Source: JABWCQ01 sp964587105 (lineage in GTDB: Bacteria; Electryoneota; RPQS01). From it: a DNA stretch of 64,000 nucleotides. The stretch lies in assembly GCA_964587105.1 (NCBI GenBank), contig CAZPKG010000012.1, forward strand, positions 1 to 64,000. The letters run 5' to 3'. Shown piece after piece: positions 1 through 9,264 of this stretch (the first letter of the stretch is position 1; each line of letters opens with the position of its first letter). The position numbers and the translations under genes are program-made. Below the pieces are notes generated by a model. That model saw only the letters and a program-made list of their open reading frames with translations, did not search any database and was not told where the DNA came from.

Positions 1-2
1 AC

Positions 3-575
3 TTGGCGGACTATAATGGCACCGACGATCCTGATCATCAAGCCGCCGGGTTCTCGAACCAGTGTCAGACGTGTCACACGACAAACAACTGGTCGTCAAC
101 GTTTAATCACAATAACACGGGCTTCCCATTAACGGGTCAACACATCACTGCAACTTGTAATCAATGCCACTCAGGCGGAATCTATGACGGACTGACAACG
201 GTATGTGTCGATTGTCACTTGGCCGATTACAACTCATCAGCAGATCCGGACCACGAGGCGGATCAATACCCGACGGCGTGCCAAGACTGTCATACTCCCT
301 CCAATTGGAGTTCGACGTTCAATCACGCGCCGTTGTTCCCGATTAACTCCGGCGCACATCGTACCGAGTGGAATACGTGCCGTGAATGCCACCCGAACGC
401 GGGGAACTTCGCGGTCTTCAGTTGCACGCATTGTCACGAACATAGGCAATCCGAAGCGAACAGCGAGCATCAAGGCGTAAACGGTTACCAATGGTTAAGC
501 AGCGCCTGCTACAACTGTCATCCAGATGGTCGCAGCGAAGCAAATCCGGCGCCGCGAAGGGAAATCCCGAGGTAG
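3..575 (+). CDS. Multihaem c-type cytochrome, C-terminal fragment (cut by window edge)
   Basis: This is the 3' end of a longer gene; the frame is open to the left edge, so the true start and signal peptide lie outside. The 190 visible residues hold seven CXXCH haem c sites (CQTCH, CNQCH, CVDCH, CQDCH, CRECH, CTHCH, CYNCH). Spacing and linkers such as FPLTGQH and SGGIYDGL match the repeats of the 34-haem protein at 56058-58682, and the last four haems have the same order as that protein's C-terminal cap, so the two are paralogues. Its stop is one base before the start of a beta-barrel gene, the same arrangement as the second pair. A periplasmic or outer-membrane electron carrier working with that barrel is the likely role. 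The partner and redox substrate are inferred. Confidence 0.93.
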   Translation: MADYNGTDDPDHQAAGFSNQCQTCHTTNNWSSTFNHNNTGFPLTGQHITATCNQCHSGGIYDGLTTVCVDCHLADYNSSADPDHEADQYPTACQDCHTPSNWSSTFNHAPLFPINSGAHRTEWNTCRECHPNAGNFAVFSCTHCHEHRQSEANSEHQGVNGYQWLSSACYNCHPDGRSEANPAPRREIPR

Positions 576-576
576 A

Positions 577-2178
577 ATGAGCAATTCATTGAACACTCGG
601 ATCATGGCGAGCGTAATAGCCTTACTGCTGACTGTCATGACCACTCGGTCGATTGCGCGCGATGTGTCAGCGAGCGTGACGTATGTCGCGTGGCGAACCC
701 TATATCTTGATGCGGGACGAACGCGCGGATTAGCGAATGAACAGGTAGGATTATTATACCGTGAAGATACACTGATCGGAGAGCTTAGAGTTGCCGCTGT
801 TGCAGAATCCTCTGCGGTCGCGACCCTCGAAGGAGATTCCGTAATCGCACACATCGGTGACCGCGTGCAATTTGTTGTGGAGGATTTGCCAACCTCAACT
901 GCAATGTCGCAGGATTCTCTGCCCATGGAGGTTAGAAATGTGTACTCACATTCTCAATCCTCCAAGCGCAAAGTTCAACCGCGCGTGACAGGCAGGCTTG
1001 GATTTCAGATGGACGTTTACGACGATCGAACCGCAGAAAACATCGACTATTCGACGCCGGGAGTATCCACGAAGATCACGATTAATCGTGTTGCAGGCGA
1101 GAACTCCGACGTTCGCATGAAATACCGAGGTAGAAAACTTGGCCCGTCATCCGACGGTGAATGGCAGAACAGGCTTTATGAGGCCTCGCTGAATCTCAAC
1201 TCTGAACAAGCTCGTTGGCACGCGAACATCGGTCGCATTCAAGCAGGCTCAATTGCCGGGATAGGTTACATTGACGGTGGCTATGGCGAGGCTGAACTTT
1301 TGTCAGGACTTGCCATCGGCGCCTTCGCCGGAGCGCACTCTGAACTCGATTTGCGCAGCAGCGATCTCGCCTCGAGCAAGCTTGGCGTACTTGCGATTTA
1401 TCGAGACGAGCTTTCCATGCGCGTGCGCACGCAACTTTCCCTCGCAGTTGCGGGTGAATATGAGGAAGGCAACATTAGCCGTGAGTTTATCTATCAGCAG
1501 CTCACTCACAACTTAGGGTCAAATTTCTCTTTGTACGAAAGTTCGGATTTCAATATCAATCGCGGTTGGAAGAAGGACGTGGAAGGCGCGACGATTACTC
1601 TGGCTAATGTTTTGGCCAATGTGCGCTATTCGCCCGCGCGTTCCGTTGCTCTTAATGCAGGTTACGACGGACGTTCTCGTTATCATACTTGGGAGACTCG
1701 GGAAACGCCGGACAGCCTCTTTGATGAAGCGATTCAACATGGCATTCGCGCCGGAGTTGATCTCACGATGCTTCATGGAACGCGCCTATCCGCACAGCAG
1801 AGCTACCGCAGCGATGCGAGCAGCAATTTGTTTTACCCATCCGGCGCGTATTCCATATCCTCAAACGCGCTATTCCGAGGACGGGTTGGCGCTATGCTCC
1901 GCTATGGAACCTTCAAGAATCAGTATTCGACCGGCATCCAGCAAGCGGGGAGTGTCAACCTGAGCCCCGCACGCGGACTCGATTTGCGTGCTGAGTATGG
2001 CGTGACCGACTATCACTTTTTGATTCAAGACATAACCACAAACAGTAGGTGGCTAAGAGTCTCCGCTGATCTGAATATGCGTTCGGGGTGGTTTGGTTCG
2101 GTTAGCACTGAGCAAAACCTCAGTTCCGGCGGTGATGCCGTGCGCACTTTTATTGAGGTCGGGCGTCGAATTCGATAG
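577..2178 (+). CDS. Outer-membrane beta-barrel protein paired with multihaem cytochrome
   Basis: A 533-residue exported protein. I start it at ATG 577, which gives a signal peptide (MSNSLNTRIMASVIALLLTV, cleavage after about residue 30); the frame is open further upstream but only over the cytochrome gene. After a small N-terminal beta domain (about residues 33-100) the rest is alternating amphipathic strands with many aromatic residues, ending in RTFIEVGRRIR, as expected for an outer-membrane barrel. It is clearly homologous to the 524-residue protein at 58682-60256; for instance ISREFIYQQ, NINRGWKKDVEGAT and ETRETPDSLF have direct counterparts there. Both copies lie directly behind a multihaem cytochrome. 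By analogy with MtrAB-type conduits, it could form the pore that sheathes the cytochrome; this is an inference, since it shows no obvious similarity to MtrB by eye. Confidence 0.85.
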   Translation: MSNSLNTRIMASVIALLLTVMTTRSIARDVSASVTYVAWRTLYLDAGRTRGLANEQVGLLYREDTLIGELRVAAVAESSAVATLEGDSVIAHIGDRVQFVVEDLPTSTAMSQDSLPMEVRNVYSHSQSSKRKVQPRVTGRLGFQMDVYDDRTAENIDYSTPGVSTKITINRVAGENSDVRMKYRGRKLGPSSDGEWQNRLYEASLNLNSEQARWHANIGRIQAGSIAGIGYIDGGYGEAELLSGLAIGAFAGAHSELDLRSSDLASSKLGVLAIYRDELSMRVRTQLSLAVAGEYEEGNISREFIYQQLTHNLGSNFSLYESSDFNINRGWKKDVEGATITLANVLANVRYSPARSVALNAGYDGRSRYHTWETRETPDSLFDEAIQHGIRAGVDLTMLHGTRLSAQQSYRSDASSNLFYPSGAYSISSNALFRGRVGAMLRYGTFKNQYSTGIQQAGSVNLSPARGLDLRAEYGVTDYHFLIQDITTNSRWLRVSADLNMRSGWFGSVSTEQNLSSGGDAVRTFIEVGRRIR

Positions 2179-2223
2179 TGCAAGGTGTACAAAGTGGCAC
2201 AAACCACACTTTAGAGATAATTA

Positions 2224-2253
2224 CGGGCTTCCTGATTCGGGAAGCCCGTTTTC
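2224..2253 (+). terminator. Rho-independent terminator after the first cytochrome/barrel pair
   Basis: A 9-bp perfect stem (CGGGCTTCC / GGAAGCCCG) with a seven-base loop is followed by TTTT. It lies 46 bases past the barrel stop codon and ends that transcript. The rest of the gap up to 2467 holds no convincing gene; a 96-codon open frame crosses the hairpin and is not credible. Confidence 0.85.
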
Positions 2254-2467
2254 TTAAACAGGCACAAGTATCGCCGGTTCTACAAAAACAAGTATTTACG
2301 CTCGTCGATAGGCCTACAGTTCATTATTTGTTAGCACAAAGAAACAAGCGTCGACTGGAGAGAAACATCCAACATCTTTCAAAAAGAAATCCTATATTTG
2401 TTTTCGGAGAAATCTGTGACAACGGATTTGTGAAGAATCAAAACACATACAAAAAATATTGTAATTA

Positions 2468-4138
2468 ATGGCTCCTCAGTACATCTTTGTCATGCAGCAT
2501 CTCGTCAAGCTGTACGGCAGTGAGAAAGTTCTTGACGATATCAACCTCGCCTTCTACCCCGGTGCGAAAATCGGCCTCGTTGGCGACAACGGATCGGGAA
2601 AGTCAACCTTGCTTCGGATCATGGCGGGGTTGGATAAGGAGTTTCAAGGTTCAGCCGAACCGGCCAAAGGCGTTCGCGCTGTGCTGGTCGCTCAAGAACC
2701 TGTTCTTGAGTTGAACAAAACCGTACGCGAAAACGTCGAAACCGCATTTGCGCCCACGCTCGCGTTGCTGGAAAAGTACAACCAACTTGCCAACGACATG
2801 GCCGAGATGGATGGCGACGCTATGGAGAAGGCGCTTGACAAGATGCAAAAGCTCCAGGATCAAATTGACAAAGTTGACGGCTGGAATCTGGAACACCAAG
2901 TCGAAGTCGCTTCAGACGCATTGTTTCTTCCCGACGGAGATTTATTGGTATCGCAAATCTCCGGTGGTGAACGCAGACGAGTCGCATTATGCCGCGCGCT
3001 GATTGAAAAGCCTGACATCCTTCTGCTGGACGAACCGACAAACCACCTTGACGCAGAGACGGTGCTCTGGTTGGAAAAACAACTGCGTGAGTTTGAAGGA
3101 ACAGTGATTATTTCGACGCATGATCGCTATTTCTTGGATAATATTACGAAGTGGATTCTCGAATTAGACGGTGGTAAGGGAATTCCGTGGGAAGGCAACT
3201 ACAGCTCCTGGCTTGAGCAAAAAATTGAGTTGATGGAAAGCCCGGAAAAGAAGCCATCTTCTAAACTTGCCTCGTTGAAGCGCGAGCTTGCATGGATCAA
3301 ACTCAGTCAGCGCGATCGATTGGCGGAGAGCCACAAGCACGTAGCGGAGTATGAAAAGCGCTCGAAAGAAGTCCAAGAGATCAGCAATCAGAGCATGGAA
3401 ATTCAGATTGCGCCGGGGCCGCATCTTGGCGACGTAGTACTGGAGATTGAAAATGTCTCCAAAAGCTATGGAGACACTGCTTTGATCAACAACTTAAACC
3501 TGTTCATACCGCCCGGGAGCATCACAGGGGTAATCGGCCCGAACGGTTCTGGCAAGACAACCCTCTTTCGCATGTTGACTGGAGAACAACAGCCGGATGC
3601 GGGGACAATAAGACTTGGCCCGTCGGTGGTGATGTCATATGTGGATCAATTGCGCGATAATCTCGACGACAAGAAAACGGTCTTCGAAGAGATCACCGAC
3701 GGCACGGACACGATCATGTTCGGCACAAAAGAGGTCTCCTCGCGCGCATATGTTTCGAAATTCAATTTCCGAGGCGGCGATCAGCAGAAATTTGTCGGCA
3801 ACCTCTCCGGCGGCGAACGTAATCGTGTTCATCTTGCGAGGCTGCTGCGCAAAGGCGGCAATTTTCTGATTCTCGATGAACCCAGCAACGATCTCGACAT
3901 CACAACATTGCGAATGCTCGAAAACGCATTGCTCGACTTTAACGGCTGCGTCATGGTGATTAGCCACGATCGCTTCTTCCTAGACCGAATTTGTACGCAC
4001 CTACTTGCTTTTGAGGGCAATGGCGTTGTGCGCTGGTTCGAGGGGAACTTTGAAGCCTATGAGCAGCAGCGACGCGCAGAGCTTGGAGCAAACTTCGACC
4101 GACCGCGCCGGTCGCTATATCGAAAGTTGACGGCCTGA
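2468..4138 (+). CDS. ettA: ABC-F ATPase, energy-dependent translational throttle protein EttA
   Basis: A 556-residue soluble tandem ABC ATPase with no membrane segments, the normal EttA length. The first nucleotide-binding domain has Walker A GDNGSGKSTLL (about residue 40), signature ISGGERRRVALCRAL and Walker B LLLDEPTNHLDAETVLWLE. The second has GPNGSGKTTLFRML, LSGGERNRVHLARLL and LILDEPSNDLD. The N-terminal QYIFVMQHLVKLYG and the linker between the domains (about residues 245-320) are typical of EttA, which binds the ribosomal E site and gates entry into elongation according to the ATP/ADP ratio. It stands alone, with terminators on both sides. The start ATG has no clear Shine-Dalgarno sequence. 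The second Walker B region has EPSNDLD where many members have EPTNDLD, a conservative change. Confidence 0.95.
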   Translation: MAPQYIFVMQHLVKLYGSEKVLDDINLAFYPGAKIGLVGDNGSGKSTLLRIMAGLDKEFQGSAEPAKGVRAVLVAQEPVLELNKTVRENVETAFAPTLALLEKYNQLANDMAEMDGDAMEKALDKMQKLQDQIDKVDGWNLEHQVEVASDALFLPDGDLLVSQISGGERRRVALCRALIEKPDILLLDEPTNHLDAETVLWLEKQLREFEGTVIISTHDRYFLDNITKWILELDGGKGIPWEGNYSSWLEQKIELMESPEKKPSSKLASLKRELAWIKLSQRDRLAESHKHVAEYEKRSKEVQEISNQSMEIQIAPGPHLGDVVLEIENVSKSYGDTALINNLNLFIPPGSITGVIGPNGSGKTTLFRMLTGEQQPDAGTIRLGPSVVMSYVDQLRDNLDDKKTVFEEITDGTDTIMFGTKEVSSRAYVSKFNFRGGDQQKFVGNLSGGERNRVHLARLLRKGGNFLILDEPSNDLDITTLRMLENALLDFNGCVMVISHDRFFLDRICTHLLAFEGNGVVRWFEGNFEAYEQQRRAELGANFDRPRRSLYRKLTA

Positions 4139-4175
4139 GAGTTCAGTATCAATGACGTCAGCACGCAAAAAAAAG

Positions 4176-4199
4176 CCCCGAGCACTCGCCCGGGGTTTT
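4176..4199. terminator. Bidirectional terminator between convergent genes
   Basis: A short GC stem (CCCCG / CGGGG) is flanked by eight A on the left and four T on the right, so it can act on both strands. It separates ettA from the convergent CHAT gene. Confidence 0.75.
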
Positions 4200-4225
4200 C
4201 TCATTGGATAATCTTACAAGTCAAT

Positions 4226-7009
4226 TTACATCTTCAATCGTCCGCTTGAACACACTCCTGCCCAGCGATACGGATGATCACGCAAAGGGTCATTCTGCAT
4301 TCTTAGCTCCTCGATTCGCAACACAGTGGCATTGCGCAACGCCGCAGGTAAACTAAGGTCACGGTCAGTGAATAATGAACTCATTAATTCAGCTGTGGAA
4401 CTGTCGTCCACGCTCCATAATGTACTGACAACGGAGTGCGCGCCTGCAAGTTGGAAAGCCCGACGGAGATTAAGCGTGCCCTCGCCTTCAATCTGCAAAC
4501 CGGATGCGGTTTCACAGGCCGAGAGTACCACAAGTTTTGTGTTCGCAAGATTCAACTGCGAAATTTCCGCAGCAGTTATGACGCCGTGATCACCGGTGGT
4601 AGAATCTCCAGCCAGCAACAACGACTGCTGTGACAACAGAAGCTCATGAACATCCGAGGAATCAAGCACGCCGCTTTCGCCATGGCTCGCGATATAGAGC
4701 ATTTGCGCGCGTGGCGCATCTGAGATAAGCACCGCACTAACTGCCTCTGAGCCGAAGTAACTCTTAATGTTCCCCGAATGTGCGGCCTTCCAACTCCGAG
4801 TAACCTGTTCAACTTCATGGCGCGTCGCTGGAAGTTCAGCCAAACGCGTTGAAGAGCGCGTTTGACTGAAATCAGGATCCGCGAACGTTAGCATTAACGG
4901 CATAGCAGTTTCGGTCGACTCATCTGCCCAATTCAGCACGTCGCGTGCCGAGGATAGATAGTGCACGGCAGAATGCTCGACCAGGAATTGGTCATCCTTA
5001 CTCTTAAACGCCTGAAATGCGACTCCATTCAGAGCGCCATCCGGAGAGATCAAAATAAGTTTTGGAGAATCAATTAAAGGTGGGATGCGATCCCAAACGA
5101 GCGCTTGAAGTTTCGCGGTTAACCTTGAGGTGCGCTCTCTGTCCAGCATCTGCGGAGCGCCAAGATCGTCCGTCAAATTGCGCGCGGCGGCTTCAATCGG
5201 TTCCGCTGCTCCAAGATCAAGGTTGGCGACAAGGCCGGCCCGCTTAACCACGATTGCAGCGTACTTTGTGAATCTTTGATCTTGTTGGTCCGTGTGCGTA
5301 TATTTGTAATACTCGATCAGTACGGCGCTGTCGGGCAATGCGGAGCAAATGTCGTTTATCGTAACTTGAGGTGAAGCCGTTCCCTCTTTATAGACTCCAC
5401 TCAGTTCGGCAAGCTTTCGTTGTTGTTTTTCGATCGTGCTAACTGTGTTCGCAAGTGATTTCCGCATAGCTTCGTCGCTCCGCCCTCCGCTATAGAGCAC
5501 GCTCAATGTCTTGCGCAATTCCGCGAGGGAATCAAGCAAGGGCAACGCGTTGTGACTGTCAAGTTCACGCAGTATTCGTGAGCGGATTAACAAACCATCC
5601 GTGACGATCTCTTTGCTGCTCATCACAGTCTGAGAGAAGTCCACGCTCCGTGCAAACACAGAATCGCCTAATTCACGGTGCAATGAAAGGAAGAAATCAC
5701 TCGCGTCTCGCAATTGCCGTGAATACGAAAGAGCCTCAGATTCAGCCAAGTTGTCAAACATCTCGCGGAAATTCAGCCGCGCAATTGCAAGCATCTCATC
5801 GGCGAATGCAAGTGATGCGGACGTATTACCGCGCTTCTGCTCTAATTGAGCCAAGGCCATACAGCAATCGGCCTTGTCGCGGCTCGCAGGTTTCGCTTTT
5901 AGAGTATAGATTGCGCGCGCTCGATTCAAGAGTTCCGCCGCGCGATCCAAGTCGCCTATGTTGAGGTAAAGACTCCCTGTGATCCGGCACGCGTCAGCCA
6001 ATGCAATAGTTTCAGTGGAAATTGTTCCAATATCATCGTGCAAATGATCAAGCAATTTCTTGAGATCATCCATTTTGTCAAGCGAATAAAACGACACGAG
6101 CAAATTTGCGCGAGTCAACAACGATATGGGACTTTGAGAGCCATAAAACTCTGATAGTAATTCCGCGGCCAACTGTTGATGCCTTAGCCCCTCTTCAAGA
6201 TCGCCTTTGCGGTCAAATGCAATGGACAAAGCATTGTGAATGTACGCTCGCGCAACAGGGCTCAAGTTGTTTACATGCGTGAGCAATTCAATCACCTCGG
6301 TTATCGCCGCTTGCTCGCCTTCTGCGTCTCCCAATTCAGCGCGCACTGTTGCAAGGTTAGTCAGGCACTTTGCGAGCAGCGAATCTCCGGCGGCTCCTGA
6401 ACCTCGATACAATACGGACGATGCGCGCAAATGCTCTTCCGCTTTCGTCCACTCCAAAGCGCGCATCTCACGGAGGGCAAGCGCATCAAGTCCCAATCCA
6501 TACCGCCAGTGGTTTCGTCCATAAAGTTGTTCACGGAAAATCAAAGCTGAGTCGAGCAGCGATTTCGCACGCGCGTCATTTCCTTGATCAAAGCAGACCA
6601 AACCTAACTCCTGCATTACAGCAATCTCGCGGCTTCGTGAAACGCTGTCATCGCCTTGTGATTGACTCAGCAGGTGCTCATAAAGCGATTCGGCGTCGCG
6701 ATATCTACCGGCACGCGCGTTAATTTCAGCCAACTGGTTAAGCATCTGGAACATCGAGACGTCTTTAGACGATGATGATGCGTTGGGCAGATCAATCAGG
6801 TTTCGGCCTAAGACCATCGCGGCCACAGTATCGCCCGCCCGCAGAAGCGAATCCACGGAAACAGAAATCGCCCGAATTTTGTCGGGCGATTGTTTTGAGC
6901 AAGCAAGCGCAAAAATGAGTACGAGCATCGCCGCACAAGCAACACGCGCCGCTCGTGAAAGAATGCGAATCGGCAGCTTTACCTCCACTCTCACAATGTC
7001 ACATACCAA
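4226..7009 (-). CDS. TPR-CHAT domain lipoprotein (caspase-like peptidase)
   Basis: A 927-residue protein, last gene of a five-gene operon. The N-terminus has a lipoprotein signal peptide (MLVLIFALACSKQ, lipobox LACS), so it should be anchored to a membrane with the rest outside the cytoplasm. Residues about 45-430 are tetratricopeptide repeats, 430-600 a helical linker, and 620-927 a CHAT domain. The caspase-type dyad is visible: His776 in YIASHGESG and Cys832 in LVVLSACETASG, followed by the usual GEGTLNLRRAFQLAGAHSVVSTLW core. CHAT domains are proteases, with separase and the Craspase protease among their relatives. The start is uncertain: position 7009 is TTG, no ATG precedes the signal peptide, and an SD-like GGAGG lies at 6982-6986 before non-canonical codons. 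Operon position with an ECF sigma/anti-sigma pair suggests regulated proteolysis; that link is inferred. Confidence 0.9.
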   Translation of the reverse strand: MVCDIVRVEVKLPIRILSRAARVACAAMLVLIFALACSKQSPDKIRAISVSVDSLLRAGDTVAAMVLGRNLIDLPNASSSSKDVSMFQMLNQLAEINARAGRYRDAESLYEHLLSQSQGDDSVSRSREIAVMQELGLVCFDQGNDARAKSLLDSALIFREQLYGRNHWRYGLGLDALALREMRALEWTKAEEHLRASSVLYRGSGAAGDSLLAKCLTNLATVRAELGDAEGEQAAITEVIELLTHVNNLSPVARAYIHNALSIAFDRKGDLEEGLRHQQLAAELLSEFYGSQSPISLLTRANLLVSFYSLDKMDDLKKLLDHLHDDIGTISTETIALADACRITGSLYLNIGDLDRAAELLNRARAIYTLKAKPASRDKADCCMALAQLEQKRGNTSASLAFADEMLAIARLNFREMFDNLAESEALSYSRQLRDASDFFLSLHRELGDSVFARSVDFSQTVMSSKEIVTDGLLIRSRILRELDSHNALPLLDSLAELRKTLSVLYSGGRSDEAMRKSLANTVSTIEKQQRKLAELSGVYKEGTASPQVTINDICSALPDSAVLIEYYKYTHTDQQDQRFTKYAAIVVKRAGLVANLDLGAAEPIEAAARNLTDDLGAPQMLDRERTSRLTAKLQALVWDRIPPLIDSPKLILISPDGALNGVAFQAFKSKDDQFLVEHSAVHYLSSARDVLNWADESTETAMPLMLTFADPDFSQTRSSTRLAELPATRHEVEQVTRSWKAAHSGNIKSYFGSEAVSAVLISDAPRAQMLYIASHGESGVLDSSDVHELLLSQQSLLLAGDSTTGDHGVITAAEISQLNLANTKLVVLSACETASGLQIEGEGTLNLRRAFQLAGAHSVVSTLWSVDDSSTAELMSSLFTDRDLSLPAALRNATVLRIEELRMQNDPLRDHPYRWAGVCSSGRLKM

Positions 7010-7012
7010 TTC

Positions 7013-7615
7013 CTAATTCAGCAACACCGCAACTGAATACCCCGCGATGAATGCAGCCAACGTAACAAGAATGATGACACCGGTTGATGAAACTCCTCCT
7101 GTTCCTTGCGGCACCGGTATTCGTTTCTTTCTCACAATGACGTCCGTCGGCAATGGATCTTCATCGCCGCCGGGGTCGCCCACGGTACTGACACTTGTGT
7201 CATTAGTAGCAATGAATTTCGAAGTGGACGAGATCGTGGCTGTTCCGTCGTCTTCCGTCGCATTTGGTTCCAATCCGACAACATAAATAATTTCGCCGGC
7301 GACATTAGGATCCAAGATAACCGAAAAATCTCTTGGAGTGGATGCCCCTCCACCGGAGATGGCTTGATCTGTGTGTACAACGGCGAATGTAGGTGCGTCT
7401 TCCGCTTGTGTATATGCGGAGGCCGGGTGGTGTATGATTCCAAGCGGTATGAGGTTGATTTGGAGCGCCGCGTGACGGGGGTCCATTTCAATCGTTACAA
7501 TTCCGGCGGTCGGGGATGTGCGCTTAAGGATCGCATCTTTGAAGGGAGCAAGTCGCAGAGTAAGGTCGTAAGACGTTACGGGCGTGCTGTCTGTGTTAAG
7601 CACGGCGGTTGGCAT
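7013..7615 (-). CDS. Hypothetical protein with C-terminal membrane anchor
   Basis: A 200-residue protein I do not recognise. Most of it is a beta-rich, Thr/Ser/Asp-rich domain without Cys. Near residues 145-165 comes a negatively charged stretch (GDPGGDEDPL) and a basic segment (VRKKR), and the last 25 residues form one transmembrane helix (GVIILVTLAAFIAGYSVAVLL). There is no N-terminal signal, so it resembles a tail-anchored protein. It lies 21 bases after the anti-sigma gene and three bases before the CHAT gene, so it is translated from the same transcript. In this position it could be a substrate, adaptor or inhibitor of the CHAT peptidase. That is only a positional inference. Confidence 0.75.
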   Translation of the reverse strand: MPTAVLNTDSTPVTSYDLTLRLAPFKDAILKRTSPTAGIVTIEMDPRHAALQINLIPLGIIHHPASAYTQAEDAPTFAVVHTDQAISGGGASTPRDFSVILDPNVAGEIIYVVGLEPNATEDDGTATISSTSKFIATNDTSVSTVGDPGGDEDPLPTDVIVRKKRIPVPQGTGGVSSTGVIILVTLAAFIAGYSVAVLLN

Positions 7616-7636
7616 GTGCGTGTCTTTCTATGTTTG

Positions 7637-8479
7637 TTATTCGATGCTTACCCCAAGTTGTTTCATCAAATCACGCGCTTCTTCCACTCTGTTCGAATTA
7701 TTAGCCGCCAATTGCTTAAGTATAGCCACTGCGTCGTCATTCTCGCCTTGTTTGATCAAGATCAAAGCACGATAGAAATCAGCTTCGCCTTGAATTACCG
7801 AGTTGTTGCTCTTAACATTCAACACTGATTGCAACGCAAGATCAAGCCGCCCCAATTCATATTGCGAAACTCCAAGATACAACGTCGCTTGCGCGTCCTC
7901 GCGCCCCTTCAAATAGAGACCAAGCGTGGACGCCGCCGACGCGAAATCCATGGCCGAATAGCTTCTTTGCGCGGAGATTAACAGCGAATCCGCTGAGTCT
8001 GTGCCGCGCGTCTGCCAAGCGAACCATGATGGCGGAGTATATGCACCGACGGTAATGGTCTTGTCGCCGGTAAACAAATTCAGTCCGACGATCAGCACGA
8101 TTGCCGCCGCCATAGAATAGGCAATTGCCGCACGCGGGCCGAATAGTGAGTCCCATGAAAAAATGCTTGCTTTCGTCGGTTGCTCAGCGTCATGGCGGAT
8201 TGGCTGCAATTTCGGTCGAGCCAAAGCTTGATCTAAGAGCGAGCCAACCGTGACGCCCTCTTTTTCATAGGCCTCGACAATCGCGGTGCGATTCGCAACC
8301 AATGCGTCGGCCACTTCGTGCATAGAAGCCAACTCAGCCAAACAGCATTCACAATCCATCAAGTGCCGTTCGAAGTGTTCGCGCTCGGCGTCGGAGAGTT
8401 TTCCTAACTCGTATTGCATCAACAGTGCGCCAAGTTCTGGCGCGATGCACTCGAAAGTATGTTCAGGAGACTGTTTCAT
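7637..8479 (-). CDS. Anti-sigma factor with zinc-finger motif, one TM helix and TPR-like C-terminus
   Basis: A 280-residue protein whose ATG overlaps the stop of the ECF sigma gene by four bases (ATGA), a sign of translational coupling. The N-terminus carries the anti-sigma HX3CX2C motif (His39, Cys43, Cys46 in HLMDCECC). A transmembrane helix follows at about 117-137 (AIAYSMAAAIVLIVGLNLF), and the outer part (about 165-275) reads as tetratricopeptide-like repeats (ATLYLGVSQYELGRLDLAL). The expected job is to hold the neighbouring sigma factor at the membrane until a signal arrives. The external TPR region could bind the TPR part of the CHAT lipoprotein, which would connect that protease to sigma release. 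The zinc motif is seen; the interaction is inferred. Confidence 0.85.
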   Translation of the reverse strand: MKQSPEHTFECIAPELGALLMQYELGKLSDAEREHFERHLMDCECCLAELASMHEVADALVANRTAIVEAYEKEGVTVGSLLDQALARPKLQPIRHDAEQPTKASIFSWDSLFGPRAAIAYSMAAAIVLIVGLNLFTGDKTITVGAYTPPSWFAWQTRGTDSADSLLISAQRSYSAMDFASAASTLGLYLKGREDAQATLYLGVSQYELGRLDLALQSVLNVKSNNSVIQGEADFYRALILIKQGENDDAVAILKQLAANNSNRVEEARDLMKQLGVSIE

Positions 8480-9261
8480 GCCAACTGCCCTTCAGTTAGA
8501 AAACGAAGTTTTCTTCGGCAATCTGAAATCCGCTTGTCGAATGCGCTGCGGGTGATCTTAGGGGTGCGATCTTGATACTCACTCCACACCTCAGCAACAG
8601 AGCCAAGGTTAAGCAAAGCCAAGAAGATTGCCTGACAAAGTGGGGAAAGCTGCTTAAGTGCACTTCTTAACTTCTCGGCAATCTCCGAACCGCGCAAATG
8701 ATCGAGCATTTCGTCATAGCTTTCTGACGGCAACTGCAGTTCTTGATTCGCTTCTTCCTGGTCGCTTGCCGCGCCGGTTGGATTCAACGAAATCATGGTG
8801 CGGCGCTTTCGCTGTCTGAGCAGTCCTCCTATCTTGTTAAGCAGTACAACGTGAGCGAAATGATGCGGATTGTCGCTAACCGTTTCAATCTTGCTGAAGA
8901 AAACGAGCAATGAGTCCTGAACAATGTCCTCGATCTCCTCAATTGGCCAGCCGCGCAGTCGGGAGCGACCAATTTCAATCAGTCTCCTGTGGAGATGCTC
9001 AAACAGCCGAGTGCGATCCGATTCGTCGCCGGCTTTTGCGTTGTTTAATAAGGAGTTCCAGTCAGGAGTCACAAGTTGCTTCGGATTAGGGCGCTTGAGA
9101 ATGAGATCCGGGACATAGTGGCCACCGTCCACGATTGCGTTCCTCGTCGTCAGACTGTCGCAATGTCTCATTGCGCCGCCGAAATCGGGTGGACGCGACG
9201 TTTCCGGTTGGCTGATAGACAAAGGGGAGTGGTCTCCCGGCTGACGAACGGCAGTATTCAT
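8476..9261 (-). CDS. ECF-type RNA polymerase sigma factor
   Basis: A 261-residue sigma-70 family protein of the ECF group. Region 2 is at about residues 80-145 (EEIEDIVQDSLLVFFSKIET is the characteristic helix), and region 4 at about 190-255 (LKQLSPLCQAIFLALLNLGSVAEVWSEYQ with a following recognition helix). The first 70 residues are an extra, poorly conserved extension, so translation may begin further inside, for instance at a later Met. The gene lies three bases after the small membrane protein gene and overlaps the anti-sigma gene. ECF factors usually control their own operon plus a regulon; no promoter consensus could be derived from one window. Confidence 0.88.
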   Translation of the reverse strand: MNTAVRQPGDHSPLSISQPETSRPPDFGGAMRHCDSLTTRNAIVDGGHYVPDLILKRPNPKQLVTPDWNSLLNNAKAGDESDRTRLFEHLHRRLIEIGRSRLRGWPIEEIEDIVQDSLLVFFSKIETVSDNPHHFAHVVLLNKIGGLLRQRKRRTMISLNPTGAASDQEEANQELQLPSESYDEMLDHLRGSEIAEKLRSALKQLSPLCQAIFLALLNLGSVAEVWSEYQDRTPKITRSAFDKRISDCRRKLRFLTEGQLA

Positions 9262-9264
9262 AAT

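Noticed and set aside
2178..2468. Open frame of 96 codons after the first barrel gene
   Set aside because: It crosses a strong intrinsic terminator, has no ribosome binding site and shows no protein-like composition.
7106..7828. 240-codon plus-strand frame opposite the tail-anchored and anti-sigma genes
   Set aside because: The minus-strand genes form a coupled operon, while the plus-strand product is low in structure and lacks a ribosome binding site.
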